NCBI GenBank assembly: GCA_029378245.1
Contig: JARKIF010000001.1
Location: forward strand, 1,364,001 to 1,428,000
DNA length: 64,000 bases
Origin: Roridomyces roridus
Taxonomy: Eukaryota > Basidiomycota > Agaricomycetes > Agaricales > Mycenaceae
Reading direction: 5' to 3'
Position 1 is the first letter of the stretch; each line of letters opens with the position of its first letter. This document shows, piece by piece, positions 1 through 13,000 of the stretch. A program made the translations under genes and the position numbers. The notes below the pieces were generated by a model, which did no database searches, was not told the DNA's origin, and was given only the letters and a program-made list of their open reading frames with translations.

Positions 1-2
1 AG

Positions 3-194
3 GTCCCACCCTCTCCCCGACTCATCGGCGCCCCCGCTTCTACCCTCCATCGGCCGCGGCCTCCTTTCGAGTCTTATTTCTTCATCGACAATTGCGACAT
101 GGATCTCGAGGGCGGACGCGCCACTATCGGGAGGGTGTCTTTGGGGTTTCAGTTTCGGGGTGGTGGTGGACACTGGACGTTCTTATTATCTTAG
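3..194 (+). CDS. Possible 3' end of a gene entering from the left
   Basis: An open frame runs from the window edge to a TAG at 192-194. Part of it (EGGRATIGRV followed by a Gly-rich stretch) could be the C-terminus of a real protein, and the sequence after it looks like untranslated DNA. A second frame is also open from the edge to 393, so frame choice is uncertain. No family is recognised. It may not be coding. Confidence 0.15.
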   Translation, partial: VPPSPRLIGAPASTLHRPRPPFESYFFIDNCDMDLEGGRATIGRVSLGFQFRGGGGHWTFLLS

Positions 195-1163
195 CCTTAG
201 CTACTACTTCGGCCTATTGGCATATACCCCCCTGTATTCTTGTATACTTCTGTCAATGACTACTCTTTCTGCTTCCTTGACTGGATCAGGTGATCGTGTT
301 TGCAAGTCTCGTTTTGCGAACGTCGTCGACTTGTGTCTTCGTCCAACATTACTCAGCCGGTCGGAAGATTTTCGGGCTGCTTTCTGTCTATAAGATTTGC
401 AACATTCACTAGTGATCGCCTTACAATGCTTGCACAGCGGAAGGCTCAAAGCGTGGATGAAAATTTGTATTCATTCCGGGCGGACAACTACTACCAAGTG
501 TTCCCTAATAAGGGAGGCTCCGTCCAAGAAATCCTTGCGTGATGAAGTGTTGAGAATACCCACAAAGTGCAGAAAAAATGCATCAAAATTTGGTTGCCTT
601 TCAGCTGTAAGGCATAAGAGTAGGATCATATCTCGTTTCAACCTCGCTGGTTCATTAACACTGTTATCTAGTATTAGTCCAAAGCCACACCCTTGTTGAA
701 ATTCTGCTGTCGATAACTCATTCGTTTGCAAAACAATATCTCATAGCTAAATACAACCGTCTATATCACCCCGAGTCCCTATAGGCGCTCATCTTGGCAA
801 AATTGCCAGCGCAAGGGAAAGAACTTGAAGCTTGCTTTCATTCTGCAAAAGTCCATACGAAAGTTCAACGCCTTTTAAGTTCTGTCCTCTTCTTACCGCA
901 CCTTCCCCACCTCAGGCGTGTAGCAGTGAAGGTGGGACGCAGGGTTCGATTCCCGCAGCATGACTCGCGACCACGGCAAGTCCGTTTCACGTTCAGCGTC
1001 AACGCGTCCAAGTCCAGACCATTTGTTCCTTGCAGTGCTGGCTTCGTTCTCTTCTTTCTGGTGATTTCACAAAACATAATTGAACCTGAGGCCTGAGAGA
1101 GAGAGAGAGAAGTCATGAACGAGGTCTCGGATTCCTAGCATTTTGAATAAAAATGATACCTCG
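195..1163. other. Intergenic stretch without a convincing gene
   Basis: Only short open frames without family resemblance are present. The stretch holds one tRNA-like repeat (884-964) and a short GA dinucleotide run near 1093-1111. It ends at the 3' end of the alpha/beta hydrolase gene. Confidence 0.5.
884..964 (+). repeat. tRNA-like dispersed repeat, copy 1
   Basis: A perfect Pol III B-box (GGTTCGATTCC, 943-953) lies in a GGGTTCGATTCCCGC context. Upstream is GCACCTTCCCCA, which could be the anticodon arm of a tRNA-Gly(CCC); the CACC half of the stem can pair with GGTG about 20 bases later, as if a small intron lay between. A normal D arm is missing, so this is not an intact tRNA. It shares blocks with the elements at about 15.2 and 54.3 kb. 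A SINE-like element or tRNA pseudogene fits best. Confidence 0.5.
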
Positions 1164-2663
1164 CTACAGGCCTTGGAAAAGCTCGGTCTCCGGTCGATTA
1201 CCGTTTATAACACCTCCTCCTGGAACCTCTTTGCAGCCAAGAGCAGGCCACCTCGCAACGCGGAGGAACCCCTCCTCGTCCGTGTACATCTCCTCGTTTT
1301 CTTGCCCAAACTCTTCACGCACGACATCCCTTCCTAGGAGCTCCATCCACTCCAACACAGGTCCAGTCGTCCATCGTCTCTTGCCTTTACCCTTGGCGAA
1401 CCACCCCAAATGGCCGCCCATGGGCGTAACTGCACACACAACCCACCGATTCTCCCGCCCCTTGGAATCAGGCGTCTGCACGCGTCGGACAATTGGATCG
1501 TCCGCTGCATTAATAGTCAGAACGGGTACACGGACCGCGTCGGCGATATCATGGGACGAGGCCCAGGTGTAGTATTCCCTGAAGCTGGGGAAGGGAAAGG
1601 GTGCGGCGCCGGAGGCGTGGCATGTGAAGATGTGGTCAAAGTCTGTTAGGGTGGGCCGTTTGAGACGCAGGATTGTTGGGACGAGGGGAGAGGCGGGGTG
1701 TTCTGGGTTGGCGAGGAAGGAGGTGTGGTGGTGGGCGAAGAGAGTCGTTACGTTGGTGCCCATGCCGCGGAGATAGAGTTGCCGGCCGAGAAGGGTATGC
1801 AGAAGGCTGGAGTCGTTGAGTAGGTTTTGAGAGGTAGAGAAAAGGCGTACTGGTCGTGGTTCGTAACAAGATCCCAGGGCTTTTTCAATGATGAGCTACG
1901 AAATTTCGGGCGGAAGAAAACGTACACATCCGAGTATGCACGCAGATGAAAGTCGACTGCGAGGCCCTTCTTCAGCCAGATAGCGCATCATGACGTTCCC
2001 ACCGATCGAGAAACCGAGACCGAGGAGGGGGGCGTCGGGATACAGACTGGATATGAACATGAGCGCTTGTCGCAAATCGTCCGTCTGCGCTGCGGTGTAG
2101 AATTTTGGGCTGGTGATGGGGACTCCGGAGCCTGAGTAGAGTATTGGAAGAGAAGAATGTCGTGAATGCGAGGCACGTACATCCGCGAAAATTCACGACA
2201 ACGGCGCGGTAGCCCAAACCACCTTGAGAAACTGGAGTGCAAGCAGGCGCTAGGATTGCGCGAACGTAGGGCTCATGGGAACCTCCAGTGAGTCCATGAT
2301 TGACCACGATGATAGGTGCGTCTGGTGGTACTGAATTTGAATCGGCAGGTGTAAAGTCAAGGCCAAGAGTGCCGCCGTCCAAGAGCCTGAGAAGCCGCCT
2401 GCGATCTGTTAGCCGGGCTTCGCTTATCTTCTCCTCACTTGCCTTTGGTACCAAACCTGGTCTTGCTTGCTAAAATCGCCCACCACAGCGTAGAGGGTCT
2501 GCAAGTGTCCGCTCCGGAGCCACCAGGGAGGCCGACACTTGGAGAAGAGGCTGGGACAGCGAGACTCGACTAGTTCTCGCAGGGATGTAGCCTGGGCAGT
2601 GGATTTTAGAGTTACACGGACTGGCTCTGGGGCGAAGGTGAGGGTTGGAGTCGGAGCAGGCAT
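1164..2663 (-). CDS. YheT/EMB8-family alpha/beta hydrolase (esterase/acyltransferase type)
   Basis: The protein belongs to the YheT/EMB8 alpha/beta hydrolases, which include yeast Eht1/Eeb1 (medium-chain ethyl ester synthase/esterase). Visible marks are the N-terminal WWLRSGHLQT block, the oxyanion stretch NHGLTGGSHEPYVR, the nucleophile elbow GFSIGGN, the acid region NAADDPIV and the catalytic His in GGHLGWF. These give a complete Ser-Asp-His set. The ATG at 2661-2663 precedes the first conserved block, and the stop is TAG at 1164-1166. Several short introns split the gene. The substrate cannot be deduced; ester synthesis or hydrolysis is inferred from the family. Confidence 0.8.
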
Positions 2664-2994
2664 TTGAGTTCATCCAAAACATGGGCGGCGTTTTCAGCGG
2701 AGCCCGAACAGAGAGTAAAACGCGATGACAAACGTCTCGGTCAGCGTTCCGAGTATATGTATTTTTGGCGCAGACGACGACGACGACGAAAAACTTGAGA
2801 CAAACGACAACGACGACGACCGATTGCGGAATCACTCTTATCGTGGTAGACGAAGAGTCCGTCGACGGCCCCACACGGTCACATGACATTACCTCATCCC
2901 GCTCCAAATATGACGTGCCTCATGACTTTGCGTGGGACGCCGAAGCTGAGACTATGTAAACCAGCACAAACTAACCCTGCACTAAACCTTTCCC
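2664..2994. promoter_or_regulatory. Shared divergent promoter with GAC microsatellite
   Basis: This 331-base gap lies between the divergent hydrolase and small mitochondrial-protein genes. It contains a GACGAC-rich simple repeat at about 2773-2822. No TATA box is convincing. Confidence 0.4.
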
Positions 2995-3568
2995 ATGTAC
3001 GCTCTCAAAAATATCACTCGTCGAGCAGCCGCTGTGCGCGCCAGCAGCGTCCGATTCACCAGGTGCGTTGCGCTGAGATGGCCTCCGAGTCCTCAACTAA
3101 TTGACACCAACAGCACGATGCACGACAACGACCCCGACGTCCTCGACCTCGAGAAAGGTCGAAATCTCTCTGGACTCCAATACCGGACGTCCACCCCACA
3201 CAAGGGCCACGCACCAGGGTGGAACGAGCACCTGGCCAGTGCTTCCGAGGCATCCGTCAAAGCCGACAAAGACGTCTCCTCGCCTGACATGCTCCAGAAA
3301 TCCACCGTCGATTATATCCACGCACGACACTCCCCTGACGAGTCCCACCTTCTGCGTGACGAGGTTGATGGACCGTTGTCCTCAGCGGAGGGCACGGAAG
3401 GTCTGGGAGAGCCACAGGTGCTCGTCCGCAAGACCATCGAAAAGACCGAGATGTGGAGCAAGGACAATGACCAGACGGCGAGCGAGGACATTGTTAGTTC
3501 ACCATCACCGCTTCTCTTATCTTGCTAAACTTGGGTTCCAGGTCAAAGCCGACCGCGGTGCCCATTGA
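2995..3568 (+). CDS. Small predicted mitochondrial protein, conserved in fungi, unknown role
   Basis: Three exons with introns 3063-3113 and 3493-3541 encode 157 residues. The N-terminus (MYALKNITRRAAAVRASSVR) is rich in Arg and Ala without acidic residues, like a mitochondrial presequence. The mature part is hydrophilic and acidic with no membrane segment and contains APGWNEHLASASEASVKAD, a motif I associate with small uncharacterised basidiomycete proteins. Both introns have GT..AG ends; the first has CTAAT as branch site. The last exon encodes only VKADRGAH. No enzymatic motif is visible. Confidence 0.65.
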
Positions 3569-3841
3569 ATAATTTCCAAGCAAGCAAACCAAAGTGTATC
3601 CTTATCCTTCACTGTACTCGTATGACCACTTCTTGTCGAAGGTAGACTGAGAAAAAGAAATGATTTTTATTAAGTCTGTATTTACAATGCCTCTCTTGGT
3701 GCATCGTACTTCGTCCGTGGCTCCAAAACAACAGTGGGAAGGTATTCTTGCGCGTGAAAAAGGAGTCAAGCTCGCTGCAGGGTAAGGACAGTACGTATAA
3801 TGTCGTATCGTGTCGGGCGTGATGAATGAATACAGGTCGTA

Positions 3842-5070
<1,229 letters not shown>

Positions 5071-5159
5071 GATATGACGGTAAAGGGAGGGAATGCGATG
5101 TGATGTGACCCGACGGTCACAAGAATCAACTAAATTAAATTCCACGACGACCGACGCGC

Positions 5160-6707
5160 TCATACAGTTAATTTCCACCTCTCCCCGCCAACCATCCACG
5201 CCCTCCCCTCCTCCTTTAACCACTCCAACCCTTCCTTGATCGCCAACTCTGACACAAATTGCCATGCATCGTCCCGCTTCAGATAATTCAACACATCTTT
5301 CGCAGAAGGCCCTGGAGGGAGCGCCCTCGACCTCCCATTCGCCTGCGCCCTCACGCCCTCCTCCATCTGCTTGATCGCCAGCTCCACCTGCTCCCCGACG
5401 AACCCAGTCGCGAGCGAGATATACGCCTGCTCGTCCTCCTCTGGGTCCGTCAACACACCCTCATCTTCGTCCTCCTCCAAAATGCTCGCAGTGGAAATCG
5501 CCGTGCTATCGACACCCACAGTTGAATGAGAGGAATTGACCTTCCACATTCCCCCACTGACATCCCCGTCCACCTGGGGCTCCAGCTCTGAATACGGCCG
5601 CGAAGTGTCCCAAATGATCACATCCCCGTCTTTCACAAGCTGCTGGATCATAGAGACAAACAACCGCTTCATCCGCGGGTGCAGCTTTTGCCTGTCCTTG
5701 TCGTCGTGCTTGATTGGCAAAGCCTTCCCGCTCGCCTTGGCCTGCTTCCTCTCCTCACGCGCGCGCCGCTTCGCCGTGGCTTTCACGACACGCTTGGCCA
5801 TGAGAGCAAGTTCGGGCACGCGACGCAAATACGACATCGTGAATCCCCGGCGCTCGGGCACCTTGTCGGGCTCTGGCGGGTGTGGCTGCGCAAAATCGAG
5901 CGGGATAATTCGGCGAGGGGTGCGGTCGTATGGACGCGGCGTCTCGTCACCCAAGGGAAGGAAATGGCTAGTCTTGGTGGGTGTTGTGGGCGGGGCAGGA
6001 AGGACAACTTGACGGTCAACGTTATCCATGTAGTGCTTGACATATATCCGAAACGCGTTGTCGGTCAGTTCCTGCGTGTGGAGGCGGGATGGGTGCCTCA
6101 GTTTGAGAGGGGATGTTGTAGATTTAATGGGTGAACTGGCCGCGCTGCTCGGAGCACTGCTGGATGGTGTAGGAGGGGCGGCAGTCGTTACCAGAGGCGC
6201 AGTGGGGGGTGGTGGCCGCACGGGTATTTGCCATGGTTCATTGAGCTGGTAATTGTTCTTGTGTAGCGCGCGCACTTTGATCCAATGTCGCGGTTCGTCG
6301 TCCGCAGACGGGCATTTACTTATCGAGTCGAGCATTATTCTCCTGGTATCTCTCCAGGGGGATATTCGGCCGACTATGAAGACCGAGTCACCCACGTAGG
6401 CAACAGGTTTGAGCAGCGGTGGGAGTAGCGGTTTGGGCTCCTTGCTCGGTGGAGGTCGATAGACACACTCAATCACAGCTGAACCGTCGTCGAGTGAATA
6501 TACTATGCGGCTCTCATATGCCTGGACGCCCACGAGCAGTCCGGCCAGTTTGACGCTCCGACATGGGACGCGACCGAGCCAGAAGAATTCCGAGTCCTTG
6601 ACGCCGTTGTCTCGCATTTCGAGAACATCATTGGCAAAGCAAGAGGCGATAGCCTCGGGTGTCAGAGTCCATTGCCAGATTCGCGCGTTGTTAGATGAAG
6701 ATGACAT
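5160..6707 (-). CDS. STN1: CST complex subunit STN1 (telomere capping)
   Basis: A single uninterrupted frame encodes 515 residues. Residues about 45-150 form the OB-fold typical of Stn1: WLGRVPCRSVKLAGLLVGVQ, then a segment with YSLDDGSAVIECVYR and VGDSVFIVGRIS. The middle is Pro/Ser-rich and probably disordered. The C-terminal half, with an acidic linker and a segment ending WLKEEGRAWMVGGERWKLTV, could form the winged-helix region. Stn1 acts with Ctc1/Cdc13 and Ten1 on single-stranded telomere DNA to limit resection and recruit primase. It is divergent from CCT5 with 87 bases between start codons. The lack of introns is unusual beside its neighbours. Confidence 0.8.
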   Translation of the reverse strand: MSSSSNNARIWQWTLTPEAIASCFANDVLEMRDNGVKDSEFFWLGRVPCRSVKLAGLLVGVQAYESRIVYSLDDGSAVIECVYRPPPSKEPKPLLPPLLKPVAYVGDSVFIVGRISPWRDTRRIMLDSISKCPSADDEPRHWIKVRALHKNNYQLNEPWQIPVRPPPPTAPLVTTAAPPTPSSSAPSSAASSPIKSTTSPLKLRHPSRLHTQELTDNAFRIYVKHYMDNVDRQVVLPAPPTTPTKTSHFLPLGDETPRPYDRTPRRIIPLDFAQPHPPEPDKVPERRGFTMSYLRRVPELALMAKRVVKATAKRRAREERKQAKASGKALPIKHDDKDRQKLHPRMKRLFVSMIQQLVKDGDVIIWDTSRPYSELEPQVDGDVSGGMWKVNSSHSTVGVDSTAISTASILEEDEDEGVLTDPEEDEQAYISLATGFVGEQVELAIKQMEEGVRAQANGRSRALPPGPSAKDVLNYLKRDDAWQFVSELAIKEGLEWLKEEGRAWMVGGERWKLTV

Positions 6708-6794
6708 GGTGGAAGATATTGTTCAGTAGTGGTCGAGAGCAAGCATAATTGTGTGACTGCCGTGACTCACGCGTCAAAACTTTCAGCACGAGCC
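6708..6794. promoter_or_regulatory. 87-base bidirectional promoter, STN1/CCT5
   Basis: The gap between the STN1 ATG (minus strand) and the CCT5 ATG (plus strand) is 87 bases, so both promoters and 5' leaders overlap. No TATA box is evident. Confidence 0.6.
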
Positions 6795-8777
6795 ATGGAC
6801 GGACAACAGGCAATATACACCACAGACGAGGTATATTCCCTGTTTCACGCTCGAAAATCTCATTCACATCCTCCAGTACGGCCGCCCGTTCATTATCGTC
6901 CGTGAGCAAGGCAGGAAGACGCGGACTCATGGCATAGAGGCGATCAAGGTTCATCCCGGCCCATTTCTCTCTCACAACGCGCGTCTAACCAAAGCCAGTC
7001 GCACATCCTCGCAGCTCGCACCGTCGCCAACATCGTACGGACATCCCTCGGCCCAAGAGGCCTCGACAAAATCCTCATATCCCCCGATGGCGAAATCACG
7101 GTGACCAACGACGGTGCGACCATCCTGGGGCAGATGGAGGTCGAGCACCAGATTGCCAAGCTCCTTGTTCAGCTGTCCAAGAGCCAGGACGACGAAATCG
7201 GAGATGGGACAACTGGTGTGGTCGGTGCGTGCTCATAGGACTCTTGCAACTGGGAAATGGAAATCCTAACCTGCGTCTAGTTTTGGCTGGTGCTCTGTTA
7301 GAACAGAGTGAGGCTCTGCTGGACCGCGGTATACATCCCATCCGGATCGCAGATGGTTTCGATCGTGCATGTGCCGTTGCAGTCGCAGAGCTCGACCGCA
7401 TTTCTGACCGCGTTGATTTTTCTGTCGGAAACACTGACAATCTGCTCAAAGCCTCCATGACGAGTCTCGGCAGCAAAATGTATTTCGACCTTTTGTTTGC
7501 TCGAAATGTGTTTTTATATGGTTTTTCAGCGTCTCAAAAGAACACCGACAATTTGCTCAAATAGCCGTCGACGCTGTCCTCTCCGTTGCCGACCTCGAGC
7601 GCCGCGACGTGCCCTTTGACATGATCAAAGTCGACGGCAAGGTCGGCGGCTCCCTGGCAGACACGACTCTGATAAAAGGTGTCCTCATCGACAAGGACAT
7701 GTCCCATCCTCAAATGCCCCACTCGGTCAAAGACGCCCGCCTCGCTATCTTGACATGCCCCTTCGAGCCTCCACGCCCAAAGACTAAACACCACCTCGAC
7801 ATCACAAGTGTGGAAGAGTACAAGAAGCTGCGCGAGTACGAAAAGGAAAAGTTTGCAGAGATGATCAAATACGTCAAGGACACTGGCGCCAACTTGGTCA
7901 TCTGCCAATGGGGCTTTGACGATGAGGCGAACCACTTGCTGATGCAGAACGACCTGCCAGCTGTACGGTGGGTTGGGGGCCCGGAGATTGAGCTGATCGC
8001 CATTGCGACGCAGGGCCGGATTGTTCCTCGGTTTGAGGACTTGACGCCCGAGAAGTTGGGCAAGGCCGGCGTTGTGCGCGAGGTTTCGTTTGGGACAACG
8101 CGCGATAAGATGCTCGTCATTGAAGAATGTGCAAACACTCGTGCTGTCACAATTTTCGTCCGGGGGAGCAATAAAATGGTGTGCCATTCCTTGCATTGCT
8201 TTGCTCAAAACTCAATCTTCCCCAGATTGTCGACGAAGCCAAACGTGCTCTGCACGACGCCATCTGCGTGGTCCGGAATCTCGTCGTTGACAACCGGGTC
8301 GTCTACGGTGGAGGTGCCGCCGACATCAGCTGCTCCATCGCAGTATCCAAAGCTGCTGACGAGATTCCGTCCATCGAACAATACGCTATGCGGGCGTTTG
8401 CCTCTGCGCTGGACGCGGTACCGTTGGCGCTGGCGGAGAACAGCGGCTTGTCGCCGATAGAGACGTTGGCAGAGGTGCGGAGTCGGCAGATTACGGAGAA
8501 CGATTCCAAGCTTGGCATTGATTGCAATGGGCGGGGAGAAAATGGTCGGTGTATCCCCTTCCTTTTCTTGCTCCATTTCCTCAAATCCTCCCTTGAACAG
8601 ATATGAAGAAGCAGTTTGTGTATGACCCGCTGATCTCTAAACGGCAACAATATCTGCTGGCGACACAGGTGCTGTACCGATGTTGGTCCCGTGCTTTTCA
8701 CTGACCCATTTTTCTAGTTGGTTCGCGCAGTGCTGAAGATAGATGATGTGATTGTTGCTGGGCAAGCGGAGGATTAG
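6795..8777 (+). CDS. CCT5: T-complex protein 1 subunit epsilon (CCT5 chaperonin)
   Basis: One subunit of the cytosolic CCT/TRiC ring that folds actin and tubulin using ATP. Eight exons give about 542 residues. Marks are [12 protein letters not shown], the nucleotide-binding NDGATIL and GDGTTGVV, an epsilon-type apical domain with [12 protein letters not shown], and GGGA near the C-terminus. The N-terminus was found by splicing: ATG at 6795, intron 6831-6876, then [12 protein letters not shown], intron 6949-6998, then [13 protein letters not shown]. Further introns are at about 7225-7280, 7480-7529, 8179-8225, 8545-8600 and 8669-8717. The stop is TAG at 8775-8777. Confidence 0.95.
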
Positions 8778-8952
8778 AGCAGCGATTTGTAGCAGTAGAT
8801 ATAGAAAAAGAAAAAGAGAGATGCCGATGCCGCGCGACGCGTCGACCAATGTACTTGCACGTGCGGAGATAACTATTTCGGCCGACCAACTCTCGCGACG
8901 ACTCCCAAACTCTTGGACTCGGCGTCCCTGCGTCCTCTCCTTGACGTCTTAG

Positions 8953-9708
8953 ATGCTGGCTTCACGAATAACGGCGAAAAGAGTTCTCACTTGCAGACCG
9001 ACACCGTCTCTGAGTCTGCCCAGCTCCTCATCTCGGCGCACATTCAACGCTCTCCGGGCGCGAAATATCCATTCCTCACCACGTATGTTTCATTTTTTTG
9101 GCCTCCAAACTCGAGTCCGACGACGCAAACCGTAAAGGTGTACAACACGGTCATTTGACACGGCCAGAGCCAGGCACAGGGTTGGTGTTACTCTCTTTTT
9201 TGGATTCTAGAGTGGGTTCACCCAACGCAAAGGTTGCTTTGCTTGTAGGATCAAAATTCATTTCAATGACGCCAAGGGAACGCTGGTCAAGACGGTAGAG
9301 GCGAACGAAGGGGACGATCTATTGTCAATTGCGCACGAGCATGATATCGACTTGGAGGGTCCGTCTTGCATTGCTTTGCTTTGTTTCATCCCGTCCTTGT
9401 ATTAATTTCACTCTAATAGGTGCCTGCGAAGGCTCTGTAGCATGCTCCACATGCCATGTTATCCTCACCCCCGAATACTACGACCTCCTCCCCGAACCCG
9501 ACGACGACGAAAACGACATGCTCGACATGGCGTTCGCACTGACCGATACCAGTCGGCTGGGATGCCAAGTAAAACTCACACGAGAGCTCGACGGGATGGT
9601 CGCGACGCTACCGTCTGCGACGCGGAATATGTTTGTTGACGGTGAGCTATCCGGAAGGTTACATTGGACTGGGTCTCAACCACAACAGGAAAAAAATCAT
9701 CTCACTAA
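8953..9708 (+). CDS. YAH1: Mitochondrial adrenodoxin-type [2Fe-2S] ferredoxin
   Basis: Five exons (introns 9083-9137, 9181-9248, 9359-9419, 9642-9688) encode 174 residues. The first exon is a mitochondrial presequence rich in Arg and Ser, with RNIHSSPR near its end. Then come [16 protein letters not shown] and the cluster loop [12 protein letters not shown], with the fourth Cys in RLGCQVKL. This spacing is that of adrenodoxin/Yah1, the electron carrier for Fe-S cluster assembly and haem A synthesis, working with ferredoxin reductase Arh1. The C-terminus ends KKSSH after a short last exon. Confidence 0.92.
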
Positions 9709-10014
9709 AATACGATAATGTACGACTAATCTATAGACAATGCTCACTCGAAGGAAATCGCCCTCGAAACCGTACAAGTTTTTAACGTGCTTGCGCGGAC
9801 GATGTTTTTGACCGCCCCCCGCGGCCAGCGAGAAACTTTGTCAATCCACACCAATGCACGAAAGTGAAAGACCACCCGATCCTTGAAGACAACGCGTCGA
9901 TGTCTTGTGCATGTCAAAAATCGTCCCTGCACCACTTCTGCCCAAGATCACCATTCAATTTCCTGCCGTCTCGCTATCCGCTACATTCAAAATCATACAA
10001 CTATGCTACATTTC
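9709..10014. other. Intergenic region holding a dispersed repeat
   Basis: This gap between YAH1 and the Dicer-like gene contains no gene. It contains the repeat described at 9775-9878. Confidence 0.5.
9775..9878 (+). repeat. Dispersed repeat R, copy 1
   Basis: It begins with CAAGTTTTTAACGTGC (9775-9790), identical to 24468-24483. The right part (GGCCAGC, then AGAAACTTT, ACACC and an A-rich tail) also matches that second copy, while the middle is shorter. Blocks shared in the same order suggest a small transposon-derived element with internal deletion. No terminal repeats or coding capacity were seen. Confidence 0.5.
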
Positions 10015-13000
10015 TCAGATTTTCAAAAGAGAGGCCAAAGAACTGCTCCGCTTTCTCTTCTTCGTGGTCTTGTGTTTCAGAGCCGTGTAGTTGACATTCA
10101 CGTCCCTCAGGCGGAACTGCACGATTGCCTTCTCCGCAGCCACCAACCTCACTTCGTCCTGGGTCAACTTGCCCTGATAGCGGTCCGTAACCCGGGTGCC
10201 CTCCACCTCCTCCCCATCGACCAACACCGCACAAGTAATGTCCCCCTTCTCCTTGATGAAATCATACGCGAGCTTTTTCCCATTCTTACTCGCCCAAATG
10301 TTCAACTGCGAAACGGGGTGCAGGACGTCGACATCTGCGCACACCATCCTTTCAAGGACTTGCATCCAGCCAAGCTTGCGGAGCACTCCGCGCACGGTGT
10401 CGAGGTTGCCGGACGAGTCGAGGAAGACGGCTCCGATGAGGCTTTCAATCATGTCGCTCAGGAACTTGGGCGCTTGAAGCCGGGTGAGCGCCGCCCAGGG
10501 GAATATCTGCCCCCGTTGGAGCCCCTCGTCGATTTCATCCCGCCGGAGGAGGTATCGCGCGAAAGCGGTTCTCTGGTCGTCCAGGATGCGAGAGTTTGAG
10601 TGCAGGAGGCACTGCCAGAGATACGTCTGCTGAGATTGAGCTTGCAGAGTAAACTTGCGGTTGCCGTGCGGCCCGCCAGTGGCGCGGGGCATCTGCGTAT
10701 CCTTGTCGATGTGTGTGCCGAGACAGAAAAAGGCCAGGATGCTGGCGTTTACCATGGCGGACTTGCGGTGGAACATGTGACCGGGGCTGTAGTCTTTTCC
10801 CTCGGCGTGGAAGAGGTGTTCTGTCACTATCATATCCAGGACAGCGTCGCCAGCGAATTCCAGTCTCTCGTACGAGATGGTTCGCAGATCTTGCTGGTAG
10901 CTAGCATGCGTGAGCGCTTCCACCAAAAGCAGTTTGCGCGTAAAGGTGTATCCGAGCATTTCTTCGACAGAATCCAACTGAGAAGGAAGCTCGTCGTGTG
11001 TCTCCACACGATTGAGCATGGCCTCAATACGCGCAGGAAGCGGTTGCCATTTGATCCCCAGATCGAAGAACTGTGCACATTCCAGCGCCAGTGGGAACCC
11101 ACCGTGGAGATAGAACGCTCCAATTAATGACTCCACGACGTCGGCCAGCACTGTAAACCAGAATCAGTGATGGCAATTGAAAATTGTCAGAATACTGACC
11201 CTTTGTGGACAAATCCTGCTTTCCCTTCTTCCGCTTCTTCCCGTCCATATCTTCGTCAACATCTTCAACCTCGGTGGTCGTCGAATCCTCCATCATGTCG
11301 ATGACGGTGAAATAGCTCGGCTTCCACTTTTTACCGAGCATCCGATCTAGTAGAGTCGTCAGCATAAGAAAGCACGTCCGATGCACTGCATATACCCCGT
11401 ATAATCCACTTGTAAAGACCGTGTGCGATGTTCGCCTTTGCGAGGCGTCCGTTCGAAACGCAGCTGGAAGCGGATCGGTCAATAATCTCAATAAAACACC
11501 AGCAGTAACTCACAGGCCCATTTTCTTGGTCAAATATCCCTCGTGCCAAAGAGGATATTCGCCCAAGAACTGAAGAGAGCTCAGAAACTTGAGCACAGTA
11601 TCTCCCAGTGTTTCCAAACGCTAAAAAACCTCAGCCTCTGTCCAGAAAAACCAGTCGGTTACTTACCTGGTAGTTGCTCTTCTCCTGGGAGACTGGGGCG
11701 GACATGGCAGTGATCAGCAATTGCTGAGGAGCACTAGCCAGGTGAGAATTGGAAAAGAGGGTATCACGTAAGGAGTCTACGGTCATGGCCATGGCCAATG
11801 AGCGGAGAGCAGATGGAAGCAGAAATGCATATTGCACTTCAGCCTCGGACACCAGGGTCGCATAAGCCAACCTAGGAAGCAAATGGAAAGTCTTTTGTGA
11901 TGCGGAAAGGTTGGCGCTCTCCGGAACGGGGATGAGAAAATTGGTCCGAGGTGGAAGACTTTCCACGACCAGCAGCGGGTATGTGATTTCGATGTTGGGA
12001 AATCGAGCATAAAGAGTTCTGAAATCCTCCTCTTCCTCCGAGTTGAGGGGCTCAAACCTCCAGCGCACAAATGTGTACGCTTTATTAAATTTGGGTCCGT
12101 TCCGGATCAGGGTTAGGTCGCTTGGATACGAGAACTGTTCCCCTAGAGCCAGAGCGTTCGCGAGGAATGGTGAGTCGCCGCGCAAATCCTGCTGGGCGTG
12201 CCACAATCTGCGAGAATCCCAGGCTGCATCGTCGGAGCCAGGAAGAGATAAGAACAGATAAGAAAAGTCGAGGTCGTCCCAGTTCATGCGTGATCCATTA
12301 ATGCACCAGAATAAACGGCGAGTATAGTCTCGCGCTCTTGCGATGGTTTCCGGAGAAGAATCGAAAGAAATGGGACGCAAGGTAACGGATCCCTGCCATC
12401 CTATACGGTGCAGAATTGGAGCCGTTTTGTCCGACCACTCCGTTGGTCTAACTCGAGTGAATAACAACAGCGGTGGGAGACCTGTTATGACGATCTCAGA
12501 GGAATACCATCCAGTCGTCTCGTCGGCGGGAGACCACGGATCCATCTGTATCGACACTCTGGCCGTCCCAGCGCGCTTTTCGACTTCCTTCAGCAACGCC
12601 TGCACTTCCTCCTCGAGACTTGGGTCGCCGACACTCGTGAGAGGCAATAAATTGTCGTTGAGGAGCCCATTTTCGTATAACGCTCTATACGCTTTCATCG
12701 CCACATGGCGAAAAGCGGAGAGTTTGCTGCGATGAATCCGCTCGGTTTCAAAGAAGCGAAGCTCCTTGGGGAGCAGTCGGGGTAAAGTGACCTTGGCACC
12801 AAATGGTCCAGGGTAGGGTGTGATCGCGGTGGTTCGATTCTCAAACGAATGCCATCCTTCCGGCATTTCAGGAGGGTCCACATCGAATATCGGCTTGTGG
12901 TCGATATGACCTATGACCAGACGTTGGCAATGAATACTCAGAGAAATTGGGAGACGCACTTGAGTTTGGGATCACAGCGCAAAAGTGGTTGAGGTGGCTG

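Noticed and set aside
6691..6975. Minus-strand open frame of 94 codons upstream of STN1
   Set aside because: It is the antisense of the first two CCT5 exons, which splice cleanly to [24 protein letters not shown] and SHILAARTV on the plus strand.
7534..8208. Long minus-strand frame of 224 codons
   Set aside because: Antisense shadow of the CCT5 exon; no homology of its own.
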